Below are positions 24,512 to 34,142 of a DNA stretch of 64,000 nt, in pieces (within the stretch, counting starts at the first letter, position 1; every line of letters begins with the position of its first letter). This DNA is from Candidatus Gastranaerophilales bacterium. GTDB lineage: Bacteria > Cyanobacteriota > Vampirovibrionia > Gastranaerophilales > Gastranaerophilaceae. A program made the translations under genes and the position numbers. The DNA is taken from the NCBI GenBank assembly GCA_017467305.1, contig JAFTSM010000068.1, positions 1-64,000 on the forward strand, in the 5' to 3' direction. The notes beneath the pieces were generated by a model, which did not search any database, had not been told where the DNA came from, and saw nothing but the letters and a program-made list of their open reading frames with translations.

Positions 24512-25881
24512 TGAGAAATCTATTTAAAACATTAATTTTAGTTATGATTTTTATGTTTACAGTTAATTCTAGTTTTGCTTTTTCTGTTGGCAAGTTAGAA
24601 AAAATGTTAAAAAAATCAAACCTAAATTTAGAAGACACTTCAACATTAGCTATTTCAATAAAGAATGTTGATACAAATGAAGTTGTATATGAGAAAAATC
24701 AAAAGAAGCTTTTACATCCTGCTTCAACTCTAAAAGTATTTACAACATATGCTTCAATGGATGTTTTAGGTTATGATTCTTTCTTTAAAACACAATTTTA
24801 TAAGGATAGCGAAAATAACTTATATATTAAATTAGGTGCTGACCCATTATTATCTTCAACACAATTAAAACAAGCTGTATACAACTTAAAAGAAGCCGGT
24901 GAAACTTCTTTTAATAATCTATATTTTGATGATAGTGTAATTGATAAAAAAGAATTTTCTGCTGGTTGGATGTGGGATGATGACATTAATCCACATACTC
25001 CAAAAGTAAGTGCATATAACTTAGATGGCAATGTTGTAAAAGTTGATATGGATGCTAATCAAAATGGTTTAGCTTCAACAACATTAAAATCTACTTACCC
25101 TATGTCTGTAATTAGTTATATTCAAACTGGTGCAAAAAAAGATTATATTGATGTTAGTAGATACAATTGGTCTAATCCAGAAGTTGTTGAAATTTTTGCA
25201 AATGTAAAAGAACCAAAATCATTGAGCATCCCTATTAGCAGTATGCGTAGATATTTTATCCATAATTTAGAAAAAGCAATTGAAGATAATGGTATAAAAA
25301 TTAAAGGAACATCATATTCTTCAAAATTATTACCAAGTAGTGCAACATTATTAACAGAGATTTTGAATCCTACAGCAAAGGTTGTACCATTATCACTTCA
25401 AAACAGTAATAATTTAATATCTGAAACCATATACAAATTAGCAGCATCACAAAAATATAATGCTACTGGAACAACTGTTTTAGGCGCTAAAATGTTTGAA
25501 GAGTTTTGCGATAAAAATAATTTGGATGCAAAATCAATAGTTGTACAAGACGGAAGTGGTGTTTCAAGAAAAAATTTAATGAGTGTTGATTGGATGACAA
25601 CCGCATTGAATAAATTAGCAAAGAGAAAAGATTTTGCACAATTTAAAGATAATATGGCACAAACTGGAGATGGAACATTATCAAATAGATTGCACGACTT
25701 ACGTGGTGAAGCTTGGTTAAAAACAGGTTCTTTATCGAATGTAAGTGGAATTACTGGCTATGTAAAATCACAAGATGGTAATACATATTCAGTTGCTATA
25801 TTGGTTCAAAACTTTTTAGAAGAACAAGAAAAAATCAAAGCTTTTGAAGATGAAATTATAACAATAATTTATAACAAGTAA
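24511..25881 (+). CDS. dacB: D-alanyl-D-alanine carboxypeptidase/endopeptidase (PBP4, peptidase S13)
   Basis: A 456-residue secreted penicillin-binding protein that trims and opens peptidoglycan cross-links. It has a signal peptide (residues 1-24, FTVNSSFAFS), the Ser-x2-Lys active site in HPASTLKVFT, the second motif in DGSGVSRKNLMS, and Lys-Thr-Gly in LKTGSLSNVSG. It lies after the nitrilase gene and ends at the terminator at 25906-25947. Confidence 0.92.
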   Translation: MRNLFKTLILVMIFMFTVNSSFAFSVGKLEKMLKKSNLNLEDTSTLAISIKNVDTNEVVYEKNQKKLLHPASTLKVFTTYASMDVLGYDSFFKTQFYKDSENNLYIKLGADPLLSSTQLKQAVYNLKEAGETSFNNLYFDDSVIDKKEFSAGWMWDDDINPHTPKVSAYNLDGNVVKVDMDANQNGLASTTLKSTYPMSVISYIQTGAKKDYIDVSRYNWSNPEVVEIFANVKEPKSLSIPISSMRRYFIHNLEKAIEDNGIKIKGTSYSSKLLPSSATLLTEILNPTAKVVPLSLQNSNNLISETIYKLAASQKYNATGTTVLGAKMFEEFCDKNNLDAKSIVVQDGSGVSRKNLMSVDWMTTALNKLAKRKDFAQFKDNMAQTGDGTLSNRLHDLRGEAWLKTGSLSNVSGITGYVKSQDGNTYSVAILVQNFLEEQEKIKAFEDEIITIIYNK

Positions 25882-25905
25882 GAGTATAAATATAGGTGAT
25901 TTATT

Positions 25906-25951
25906 AAACCTCCTTTGTGATTATTTTAAGAAAGTCAAAGGAGGTTTTTAT
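25906..25951 (+). terminator. dacB terminator whose 3' arm is the ribosome binding site of the next gene
   Basis: AAACCTCCTTTG at 25906-25917 pairs perfectly with CAAAGGAGGTTT at 25936-25947 around an 18-base loop, followed by TTTTAT. AAAGGAGG in the 3' arm is a full-length ribosome binding site seven bases from the desulfoferrodoxin ATG. Confidence 0.85.
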
Positions 25952-26359
25952 ATGTCAGAAAAATTAGAAATTTATAAATGTAACGTGTGTGGTAGCGTTA
26001 TAGAAGTTATTAATTCTGGGGTTGGACAATTAGTATGCTGTTCTGTTCCAATGGAACATCTGCAAGAACAAAATAACGACAATGAATATCAAGAAAAGCA
26101 TGTTCCCATCCTTACTTTAGAAGGTGAAAATAAAACTATAAGAGTAGGTTCAATTCCTCATCCTATGGAAAAAGAACATCATATAGTTTTTATTGAAGCA
26201 ATTTCTCCAGATAAAAAGTATCTTAAACGTAAATATTTAACTATAGGCGAAGAAGCTAAAATGGAATTAAAGGGAACTTGTCATTATGATGAATTTACAG
26301 CTAGAGAACTATGTAATATACACGGTCTATGGGTTTCTGAACATAAAAAAGAGATGTAG
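25952..26359 (+). CDS. dfx: Desulfoferrodoxin (superoxide reductase)
   Basis: Desulfoferrodoxin reduces superoxide to peroxide without releasing oxygen, a typical defence in anaerobes. The 135-residue protein has the N-terminal desulforedoxin iron site (CNVCG then CCSVP, Cys4). The C-terminal catalytic iron site has His in IPHPMEKEHHIVFIE plus CNIHGLW. A consensus AAAGGAGG sits in the stem of the preceding terminator. It ends at its own terminator. Confidence 0.96.
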   Translation: MSEKLEIYKCNVCGSVIEVINSGVGQLVCCSVPMEHLQEQNNDNEYQEKHVPILTLEGENKTIRVGSIPHPMEKEHHIVFIEAISPDKKYLKRKYLTIGEEAKMELKGTCHYDEFTARELCNIHGLWVSEHKKEM

Positions 26360-26379
26360 CTAATAGCTACATCTCTTTT
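26351..26379 (+). terminator. Intrinsic terminator after dfx
   Basis: GAGATGTAGCT at 26351-26361 pairs with AGCTACATCTC at 26365-26375, then TTTT. The stem contains the dfx stop codon. Confidence 0.88.
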
Positions 26380-26381
26380 AA

Positions 26382-27755
26382 CTATTTATTTTTTAACTCT
26401 GTTAAAATTTCGACTAAATCTGGGTCCCATTTAATTCCGGATTCTGATTTAATAATTTCTAAAGCTTTTTCTTTTGATAGAGCTTTTCTATAAGTTCTTT
26501 CAGATGTCATTGCACTATATGCATCAGCAATTGCAACAATTCTAGCACCGAAAGGAATACTCATTCCCTTTAAGCCTTCTGGTTCACCTTTACCGTCCCA
26601 ACGTTCTTTGTGGTAGTTTATATATGGCACAACTTCAGATAAGAAGTTTATGCTCATTAAGATACTTACACCAACATTTGGGTGGTTTTGTAGTTTTTCC
26701 CAGTCTTCTTTAGAAAGTTTTTCTTTTTTATTAAACAGTTCTTCTGGAAGAGTTACTTTACCAATATTTCTAAGTAGTGCTGCATAGTAGATTAAATCTT
26801 TTGTTTTTTCGTTTAATCCAATAGCTGTAGAAATCTCACGTGCTAAATCAGCAACATCGTGAGAATAATTGTTTTTAAAGTTACTCTTTGTATCAACAGC
26901 TTTTGCAAGGTCTTCAACAAACCATTGTTGTTCACTACTTAAATCACCAATAAGAGCAGTTAACTCTGCACGGTTATTTTGTAATTGTGAGACAGATACA
27001 TCCTCTTGATTAATTAATTTATCAGTTTCTACTGTTAGTTTTTCTAAATTCATTGAGGTAGCAAATAAACGTGCTGTTACACTTAATAAATCAATAAATT
27101 CTTCAGAAAGTGCTTTATCTGTATAGTTTTCAACTACGATAACACCAACTTTATCCATATTATTAAACATTGGAACAGCTAAATAGTATTTAACTTTATC
27201 TTCGTTTAATAATAACACTGGTGTAAAGTTATCATCATTATTACAATCTTTAATAACAATTGCTTTCTTCTCGTCATAAGCTTTTGCTACATAACTTCCA
27301 TCGTTATAATTGTATCCAATTTCAGCTTCATAAATATCATCATTAAAGTTTAAAGATGAACCAACTAATAATAAATCATTTTTAGTTGTGTTTAAGCCCA
27401 TTGCATTTTCTTTTGATAAAAATACGTGGCAAGCATCTATTTCTAACATTTGTTTAATAGTTTTTGCAATTGCATTATAGATAATGTAATCTTCTTTGCT
27501 GCTAAAACCTAATATTTTTAATGTGTTATCAATTGAATAAATTGAGATTAATTCTTTTAATTGTTTCTTTAAACTTTCAAGTTTATCAACATTAGTATTA
27601 CTAATCTTTTCAATAAGTTCATCTGATATTAAGTGTTCTGATAAAAAGTCACCTAAATTTAAAGCAAAGATTTCTTCCAAAGGGTCAGATTCAAGTGAAA
27701 GTTCACTTCTTGCGAATACTGATACGTTTTTATTCTCTTTTTTCTCTTCTGACAT
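26382..27755 (-). CDS. GAF plus degenerate HD-GYP domain protein
   Basis: The 457-residue protein has a GAF-like sensor domain (~residues 85-235), a linker helix, and an HD-GYP domain (~290-455) that in active members hydrolyses cyclic di-GMP. The fold motifs are clear (LQNHPNVGVSIL, ADAYSAMTSERTYRKAL). However, the catalytic His-Asp is replaced by Arg329-Asn330 (LLRNIGK), the second His of HHExxDGxGYP is Lys383, and the Tyr of GYP is Glu391. It is probably not a phosphodiesterase and may be a binding or signalling scaffold. AAGGA precedes the ATG. Confidence 0.87.
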   Translation of the reverse strand: MSEEKKENKNVSVFARSELSLESDPLEEIFALNLGDFLSEHLISDELIEKISNTNVDKLESLKKQLKELISIYSIDNTLKILGFSSKEDYIIYNAIAKTIKQMLEIDACHVFLSKENAMGLNTTKNDLLLVGSSLNFNDDIYEAEIGYNYNDGSYVAKAYDEKKAIVIKDCNNDDNFTPVLLLNEDKVKYYLAVPMFNNMDKVGVIVVENYTDKALSEEFIDLLSVTARLFATSMNLEKLTVETDKLINQEDVSVSQLQNNRAELTALIGDLSSEQQWFVEDLAKAVDTKSNFKNNYSHDVADLAREISTAIGLNEKTKDLIYYAALLRNIGKVTLPEELFNKKEKLSKEDWEKLQNHPNVGVSILMSINFLSEVVPYINYHKERWDGKGEPEGLKGMSIPFGARIVAIADAYSAMTSERTYRKALSKEKALEIIKSESGIKWDPDLVEILTELKNK

Positions 27756-27925
27756 TTATTATCCTTATCCGTCTATTTAAGACTAAATTCCGAAATATAA
27801 AACTACTACCATTTGTATTTTAGATTATGATTTTATTTTAAATCTAATAACCCTTCTATCGGTATATTATAACTTAAACTTTAGCGTTTTTTACAAAATT
27901 TCATCTATAAGTATGAGATTTTATT

Positions 27926-29956
27926 TTATATTCTTTTAAGAATGGAATATTGCTGGAAATCATTTGATTTTATTTGTTCAAATCCTTTTTCTTTAATGTA
28001 GTTAAATGGAACATCACACGTAACCATTGCTGGTTTTGTATTAGTATCATTTATTATTTTTTTGTTGTAATCAGTATAAATACATTGAGCTACAAATAAG
28101 TCTGGATATTTTATTCTATCCTTAAAATTTACAATATTTGTTGAGCCAACTTGTGTTGTGTCTGTAATAATATATTCATATTTTGATAAATTATACTTTT
28201 CTATATCTTCTAATAGTAACTGGTCTATATTTACCCCTTTCAATCTCGCTTTGAAAATGTAATAAACAGGATTGTGTCCTTGGTTTATTATAAGGGCAAG
28301 ATTTGAGATTTTATTTTCTATAATAAAATCATAAATTTTTGTTTCTTCTGTCTCTATTAATAAAAATGGTCTAGATGTATTTTCATATTTTTTTATATCT
28401 TTTAAATATGAAACGAAATATTGAACCGGTTTTGTATGTGCTATTCCAATTAAATAAACAAACAGAAAAATACACATGATTATTTTAAATAGATTATTTT
28501 TCTTAATGTAAGAGTATGCAACTATCGGTGACGCTATAATCACAAACGTTAATAGATATCTCATATTGTATTGAGTGAACACCATAACTCTTGAAAAAAT
28601 TAATATGTTGATAATTAAGGATAACCCTAATACAAAAAGAATTATTCTTTTCTTAGAATATTTTATTGATTTAATTAAAGAAGGTAAGAATGCTAATAGT
28701 CCCATAATTCCAAGAGCTGATGCTGCCATTGAAATTTTAGAATTAAATTCAAAATATTTTTCAAAATAATTTGATGTAAACATTTTATCAGTTACACCAA
28801 TTGAACTCAAAGCTAATGATTGAAGATAATTGATGAAGCCATTAAAGTTGAATAAATCAATAATTCCAGATGTATCTAGAATAGCGAAGCAATATTTTAT
28901 TAAATTACTAAGCCAGCCTTTAAAACCACCTCTAAATTGGTTTAGTAGTAATTGTTCACTACATGAAACTGGATTAGAGAATTGAATGAAATTTAAAATA
29001 TAATTGTATGAAGCAAATATAATAAAGTTGATAAAGAACATTAATCCAAAGGTTAATATCTGTTTTGTTACATTTTTTCTGTATTTGTATGCAATTATTA
29101 GTAGCACTATAAATACAGAAGGAATTGCAATTATAGAAGTTGTTTTTGTACCAACAGCTAATGCGTAAGATAATGCAGAAAAGAATAATGCTTTGTTGTC
29201 ATCATATTTGCACGCTTTTAGGAATAAATAAATACAAGCTAAAATCAAAACACCTATAAATAAATCAGCACAAGGTGTATACATTTCTACAAAAAGAAGA
29301 ACAAAAGAAGATATTACAAAAATACTCCACAATCGTCTTCTTGTTGTTGTTCCAATTTCTTTTAATAAATTATAAACAAGATAAATTCCTACAATATAAC
29401 TAATATATGAGAAAATAGAAATTCCAAGTTCACTTTTTCTAAATAATAATACCCAAGAATATAAAAATTCCATATTAGTTGGCATTATAAGTTCTCTTGT
29501 ATCTGGTGTTATATAGTGGTTAATGTTGCCATTTTGTATCCAAGCAGTACAGCGAGGCAAATAATAAGAAACAGCATCACCAAATGTTATGGGGAAAAAT
29601 AAAGCTGTTATTAATTGAAAAATTAGAAATAGACAAAAACATACTGATAAAAAACAAAGTGATTTATCTAGTTTCAATGCTTGTTTTATTTTTAATAGTT
29701 CTTCTTTTATCTTGGGTTGGTGTATTTGTCTACCGGTCTTAAAAAAGGCAATTATAGAGCCAACTAAAAATAAAAGATTTAATATTAGTATTCCATTTGT
29801 TGAGATTGAATTAAATAAAGAAAGCATTTCAAAAGTAATAACTATTTGAGCAAATGCAATCAATAAAAAATATAAAAAGTTGTTTTGTTTTTCTTTTAGA
29901 GCACTTGTTATTAAATAAGATGAAAATATTACAAATAAAATCGATATTAAAAACAT
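27926..29956 (-). CDS. GT-C (GT39-like) polytopic membrane glycosyltransferase, copy 1
   Basis: A 676-residue protein with about 11-12 membrane helices and a C-terminal extracytoplasmic domain. The first large loop holds the GT-C-type acidic motif in FGDAVSYYLPRCTAWIQNG, then PTNMEFLYSWVLLF, as in polyprenyl-phosphate-sugar-dependent transferases. It would move a sugar from a lipid carrier onto a glycan or protein outside the membrane. It is a close paralogue of the next gene, 18 bases away. The 170 bases before the HD-GYP gene hold no gene. Confidence 0.78.
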   Translation of the reverse strand: MFLISILFVIFSSYLITSALKEKQNNFLYFLLIAFAQIVITFEMLSLFNSISTNGILILNLLFLVGSIIAFFKTGRQIHQPKIKEELLKIKQALKLDKSLCFLSVCFCLFLIFQLITALFFPITFGDAVSYYLPRCTAWIQNGNINHYITPDTRELIMPTNMEFLYSWVLLFRKSELGISIFSYISYIVGIYLVYNLLKEIGTTTRRRLWSIFVISSFVLLFVEMYTPCADLFIGVLILACIYLFLKACKYDDNKALFFSALSYALAVGTKTTSIIAIPSVFIVLLIIAYKYRKNVTKQILTFGLMFFINFIIFASYNYILNFIQFSNPVSCSEQLLLNQFRGGFKGWLSNLIKYCFAILDTSGIIDLFNFNGFINYLQSLALSSIGVTDKMFTSNYFEKYFEFNSKISMAASALGIMGLLAFLPSLIKSIKYSKKRIILFVLGLSLIINILIFSRVMVFTQYNMRYLLTFVIIASPIVAYSYIKKNNLFKIIMCIFLFVYLIGIAHTKPVQYFVSYLKDIKKYENTSRPFLLIETEETKIYDFIIENKISNLALIINQGHNPVYYIFKARLKGVNIDQLLLEDIEKYNLSKYEYIITDTTQVGSTNIVNFKDRIKYPDLFVAQCIYTDYNKKIINDTNTKPAMVTCDVPFNYIKEKGFEQIKSNDFQQYSILKRI

Positions 29957-29974
29957 TATATTTTATCCCTCACC

Positions 29975-31978
29975 CTACTTTAATATTATGTATTTGCCAA
30001 AATCTTTTACTATATAAAAATCATTATTTTTTAGATAATCAAGTGGTGATAAGCAACTTATCATTGCTATATCTTTTTCATTTGATTTATCTATTACATT
30101 TTGATTTTTATCTAAGTACGTACAAATAACATTATCACTTTTATTTGTAGCAATATTTACTGCTAATATTGGTTCTCTTGTAATTACAATATATTCATAT
30201 TTATCAAAATTATAATCTTCTATATTTTCAACCAACGGTGTATCAACTTTTATTCCATAGAATCTTAATTTACCAATAAAATATGTATACGTATTTTTAT
30301 TTTGAGCAAATAATGCTACTGATTTTGCCTTATTTGCTTTTAGATAGTTAAATACATTGATTTCTTCGTTATCTGCTTTTGTCAAATCTAAAATACTTTG
30401 ATTTGGCTGTTTGTATTTTGAGTAAAAATTAATAAGCTCTACTGGTCTTGTGTAAGGGATTATAACTAAGTATAAAAAGATTAATCCAGATAAAAACCAT
30501 TTGAAAAGATTTTTGTTTGATTTTATGTATGATAAAACCAAAATTGGTGATGATATAACAATAAAGGTCATTAAATATCTAGTGTTGAATTTTGAATACA
30601 CCATTGCTTTTGAATAAATGAGAATATTTAAAATTAGTATTATTGCAAATACTGTAATTATTCCTTTATTCTTTTTAAATCCATTTTTAAAAGATTTGAA
30701 AATAGAAGGTAATAAAGTAAATAATCCCATAGCACCTAAACAGCTAGCAGTAGCACCTATCGTTGAATTAAACACAAAAATTGGTGGCAGATATTTTGAT
30801 GTATAACTTTCTAAATTAGCACCAAATAAGTTTAAAACTTTTTCTTCAACAAATAATACAAGTTTATTGTATAAATCAATATTTTGTATTCCAGAACAAT
30901 CAAAAATCAAAAAACAATATTTTATAAGGTTCGTGAAGTATCCTTTAAATCCACCTCTAAACTCATGCAACATATACTGCATATTAGTTGTTATTGGGTT
31001 TCCGTAGTTTATAAAATTCAAAATGTAATTAAATGATGAAAAAATTAAAAAATTCAAAATAAAAAATATTGAATAACTTTTAATTGCTTTAAAGTTTTTG
31101 TATTTATTTGCTATGAATAAGAATAACATACCGATTGCAGGTAATGACATAAGCGCAGTTGTTTTTGTTCCTATTGCCAGAGCTAAAGAAAGTGTTGAGA
31201 AATATAATGCTGTATTATCTTTTTCTTTGCAGTTTAAATAAAATAAATAGATAGAAGAGAACAATAATGCACCTACAAAAACATCGCTGTATGGAGTATA
31301 CGCCATTATACCAATTAATACAAAAGAGGATAAAACAAGAACACTCCATATTCTTTTTCTTCTACTATAACCAATATTCCCTAAGAAATTATAAAGAACA
31401 TATATTGCTGTAATATAGCCAATAAATTGGAAAATTGTAACACCACGTTCTGTCTTTAAAAATAGAAAATACCAAGTGTATAAAAGTTCTAAATTAATAG
31501 GCATTATATTTATTCTTGTATCTGGTGTTAAAACATGGTTTAAATTGAGGTTTTGTATCCAGCCGGTACAACGTGTGAAGTTGTACATTAAAGCGTCACC
31601 ACTTGAAGTTTGAAATAGATATATAGTTATAAATTCAACTATTAAAAACAAAATAAAGAAAATACTTAAAATATAAAGTAATTTATCTTGTTTTAAAGCT
31701 TTTGTTATTTTATTAAATTCTTCTTTTATTCCCCATTCTATTGTTGGTTTATTTTTTCTACGCCAATGATTTCTTGCTAATACAAATGTAATTACATTAA
31801 AAATTAAAAATGGAAGTACCAAAATCGAATTAATTAGAGAAAGAATTTCAAAATTTAATATTACTTGTGCAAAAATAATCAATAACACATAGAGAAAGTT
31901 ATTTTTTTTACTTTCAAATGTAGAAGTAATGTATATGGAAGACATCACCATTAAATATAATGAAAGTAATATTAACAT
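29975..31978 (-). CDS. GT-C (GT39-like) polytopic membrane glycosyltransferase, copy 2
   Basis: A 667-residue paralogue of the downstream gene with the same order of helices and motifs: SGDALMYNFTRCTGWIQNLN, DTRINIMPINLELLYTW, LYFSTLSLALAIGTKTTAL and the FRGGFKGYFTNLIKYCF stretch that both copies share. The tandem arose by duplication and has diverged, presumably in acceptor or donor use. It starts nine bases after the queA stop. Confidence 0.78.
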   Translation of the reverse strand: MLILLSLYLMVMSSIYITSTFESKKNNFLYVLLIIFAQVILNFEILSLINSILVLPFLIFNVITFVLARNHWRRKNKPTIEWGIKEEFNKITKALKQDKLLYILSIFFILFLIVEFITIYLFQTSSGDALMYNFTRCTGWIQNLNLNHVLTPDTRINIMPINLELLYTWYFLFLKTERGVTIFQFIGYITAIYVLYNFLGNIGYSRRKRIWSVLVLSSFVLIGIMAYTPYSDVFVGALLFSSIYLFYLNCKEKDNTALYFSTLSLALAIGTKTTALMSLPAIGMLFLFIANKYKNFKAIKSYSIFFILNFLIFSSFNYILNFINYGNPITTNMQYMLHEFRGGFKGYFTNLIKYCFLIFDCSGIQNIDLYNKLVLFVEEKVLNLFGANLESYTSKYLPPIFVFNSTIGATASCLGAMGLFTLLPSIFKSFKNGFKKNKGIITVFAIILILNILIYSKAMVYSKFNTRYLMTFIVISSPILVLSYIKSNKNLFKWFLSGLIFLYLVIIPYTRPVELINFYSKYKQPNQSILDLTKADNEEINVFNYLKANKAKSVALFAQNKNTYTYFIGKLRFYGIKVDTPLVENIEDYNFDKYEYIVITREPILAVNIATNKSDNVICTYLDKNQNVIDKSNEKDIAMISCLSPLDYLKNNDFYIVKDFGKYIILK

Positions 31979-31987
31979 AGGCTTTTC

Positions 31988-33025
31988 CTATCTTATAAAC
32001 ATGCAATCACCGTAACTATAGAAACGGTATTCTTCTTTTATTGCTTCCTCATAGGCTTTAAAAATAAAGTCTTTTGTAGCTAATGCACTAACAAGCATAA
32101 GCAAAGTGGATTTTGGCAAGTGGAAGTTTGTAATCAATTTATCAACAATTTTAAACTCGTATCCAGGGTATATAAATAATTCACTACTATCTTGAACTGG
32201 AATAATTTCCCCATATTTATTCATAACTGTTTCTAATGTTCTAACAGAAGTTGTTCCGACAGCTACAATATTTTTACCTTCGGCCTTTGCTTTGTTAATA
32301 ATTTCAGCAGTTTCTTCTGTAATTTCAAAAGCTTCAGAATCCATTTTGTGTTCTAGAATGTTTTCGCACTTAACTGGTTTAAATGTACCCAAACCAACAT
32401 TTAGCGTTACAAAACAGTGTTGAGTTCCTTGTTCTTCTAGCTTTTTAAGTATTTCTTGAGTAAAATGCAACCCTGCAGTTGGTGCAGCAACTGCTCCTTC
32501 TTTTTTTGCAAATACTGTTTGATATCTGTCAAAATCTAAGTTTTTGTACTCTTCACTTGTCATTTTTCTTTCAATATATGGTGGAAGTGGAATATTACCA
32601 ACTCTATCTAAAATTTCAAAAATATTGCCACTATATAAGAGTTTGATTTTCCATTTATCATCATCTTTTTCTAATACTTCAATAGAAAGTTCATTAGAAA
32701 CTTGAAGTACCATTTGCGGTTTAACTCTTTTTGATGGTTTTATTAAAGAAATCCAAACGTCTTTTTCAACTTCTCTTACAAGAAAAATTTCAATTAACGC
32801 ACCAGTATCTTTTTTTGCATACAATCTTGCTGGAATAACCTTTGTATTGTTTAAAACCAATAAATCATTTGGTGTTAAATAATCTACAATATCGCAAAAA
32901 TGTTTATGTTCAAAAGTTTTATTATAACGGTCAAGTACCAGCATCCTCGACATATCACGTTTTTGAGCTGGTACTTGTGCGATTAATTTTTCTGGTAATT
33001 CGTAATTGAATTCTTCTAATAACAT
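31988..33025 (-). CDS. queA: S-adenosylmethionine:tRNA ribosyltransferase-isomerase
   Basis: QueA adds the epoxycyclopentane ring from SAM to preQ1 in tRNA to give epoxyqueuosine. The 345-residue protein has FNYELPEKLIAQVPAQKRD, LLVLNNTKVIPARL, AAPTAGLHFT and GTTSVRTLE, all diagnostic. Its start overlaps the yidC stop by one base. Together with tgt it shows that the organism modifies tRNA with queuosine. Confidence 0.97.
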   Translation of the reverse strand: MLLEEFNYELPEKLIAQVPAQKRDMSRMLVLDRYNKTFEHKHFCDIVDYLTPNDLLVLNNTKVIPARLYAKKDTGALIEIFLVREVEKDVWISLIKPSKRVKPQMVLQVSNELSIEVLEKDDDKWKIKLLYSGNIFEILDRVGNIPLPPYIERKMTSEEYKNLDFDRYQTVFAKKEGAVAAPTAGLHFTQEILKKLEEQGTQHCFVTLNVGLGTFKPVKCENILEHKMDSEAFEITEETAEIINKAKAEGKNIVAVGTTSVRTLETVMNKYGEIIPVQDSSELFIYPGYEFKIVDKLITNFHLPKSTLLMLVSALATKDFIFKAYEEAIKEEYRFYSYGDCMFIR

Positions 33026-34125
33026 TATTTCTTTTCTTCTATTGTTTTTGTTTCAATTGGGTTAATTGTTTTTGCTTTAGATAAATCTTTAGCTGCAACG
33101 CCATTTTTTGCGTTATCTTCAGCTTCTAATTGTTTATTGATAGCAACTGTTTGACCGATTTGGAAAATGTTACTAACAACTAAGTAAAGTAGTACACCAG
33201 CTGGGATTGGCGCAATAACAAACATAAAGATAACCATAATAGGCATCATAGTTCCCATCATTTTTTGCATTTGAGCTTGCATTGGGTCTTGGGTTTGAGT
33301 TTTATTTGCAGCCATCATTACTTTTTGAGTAGCAATCATAGTACCAGCAAATAGAAGGATTAAAATTAATACATCCATGTGGAATTGGCTATCTGGTTTG
33401 TTTGTAGGCATTGTAGCTGCCATAATATTTCCACGTTTTTCAAAGTTAACTGCTTCAACTTCTCTAGTTTTTGGATTTTGAACATCAACTGTTGCTGATG
33501 TGATTTTTTCTAATTGACTATATTTTAAGTTGAAATTGTCTAAATCAATTTTAAGATCCATTGTTTCACCTGGAACAATTTCACCTTGAACAGTGATTGG
33601 ATTTTTACCTTGTAATTTGACATTTTCAAGCTTTTCTTCACCTAAATTAACTGTAACTTTTTTAAGGACAGTAAATTTATCATTAGCTTCTACGCTAAAA
33701 GTTCCGTCATATGAAGTTCCTGCAGAACCTCTTAAGGTTTTATCAAGTCTATCTATAAACATAAATTTAGCGTTACCAGCTTCTTGAATAAATTGAGGGC
33801 TGATTAATGCTGTATATAATAAAATAAAGATAGGCATTTGAATTAATAATGGTAAACAACCAGACATAGGGTTGAATTTATTTTCTTTGTAGAACTCCAT
33901 CATTTTTTGTTGCATCATTTGAGGGTCGTTCTTATATCTATCTTGAATTGCTTTCATTTTAGGTTGAAGGGTTTGCATTGTCTTCATAGAACGTTGTTGA
34001 GAAACACCTAAAGGCCATAGGATAGCTCTTACAATGACCGTAAGTGCAATAATTGCTAAACCATAGCTACCTGTTACATTATTTAAAACTTTTAAAATTT
34101 CCACCATCATTGTTGTAAAATCCAC
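33025..34125 (-). CDS. yidC: Membrane protein insertase YidC, with large extra periplasmic loop
   Basis: YidC inserts proteins into the inner membrane. The 366-residue protein lacks the long N-terminal periplasmic domain of E. coli YidC and begins near the first conserved helix, with the key Arg33 in VIVRAILWPLG. MSGCLPLLIQMPIFILLY and PIPAGVLLYLVVSNIFQI are conserved. Between these helices (residues ~128-247) lies an unusual ~120-residue polar, β-rich insert. rnpA and rpmH are not adjacent, which differs from the common arrangement. Confidence 0.93.
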   Translation of the reverse strand: MDFTTMMVEILKVLNNVTGSYGLAIIALTVIVRAILWPLGVSQQRSMKTMQTLQPKMKAIQDRYKNDPQMMQQKMMEFYKENKFNPMSGCLPLLIQMPIFILLYTALISPQFIQEAGNAKFMFIDRLDKTLRGSAGTSYDGTFSVEANDKFTVLKKVTVNLGEEKLENVKLQGKNPITVQGEIVPGETMDLKIDLDNFNLKYSQLEKITSATVDVQNPKTREVEAVNFEKRGNIMAATMPTNKPDSQFHMDVLILILLFAGTMIATQKVMMAANKTQTQDPMQAQMQKMMGTMMPIMVIFMFVIAPIPAGVLLYLVVSNIFQIGQTVAINKQLEAEDNAKNGVAAKDLSKAKTINPIETKTIEEKK

Positions 34126-34142
34126 TGTGTAAGTCTCCCTTC

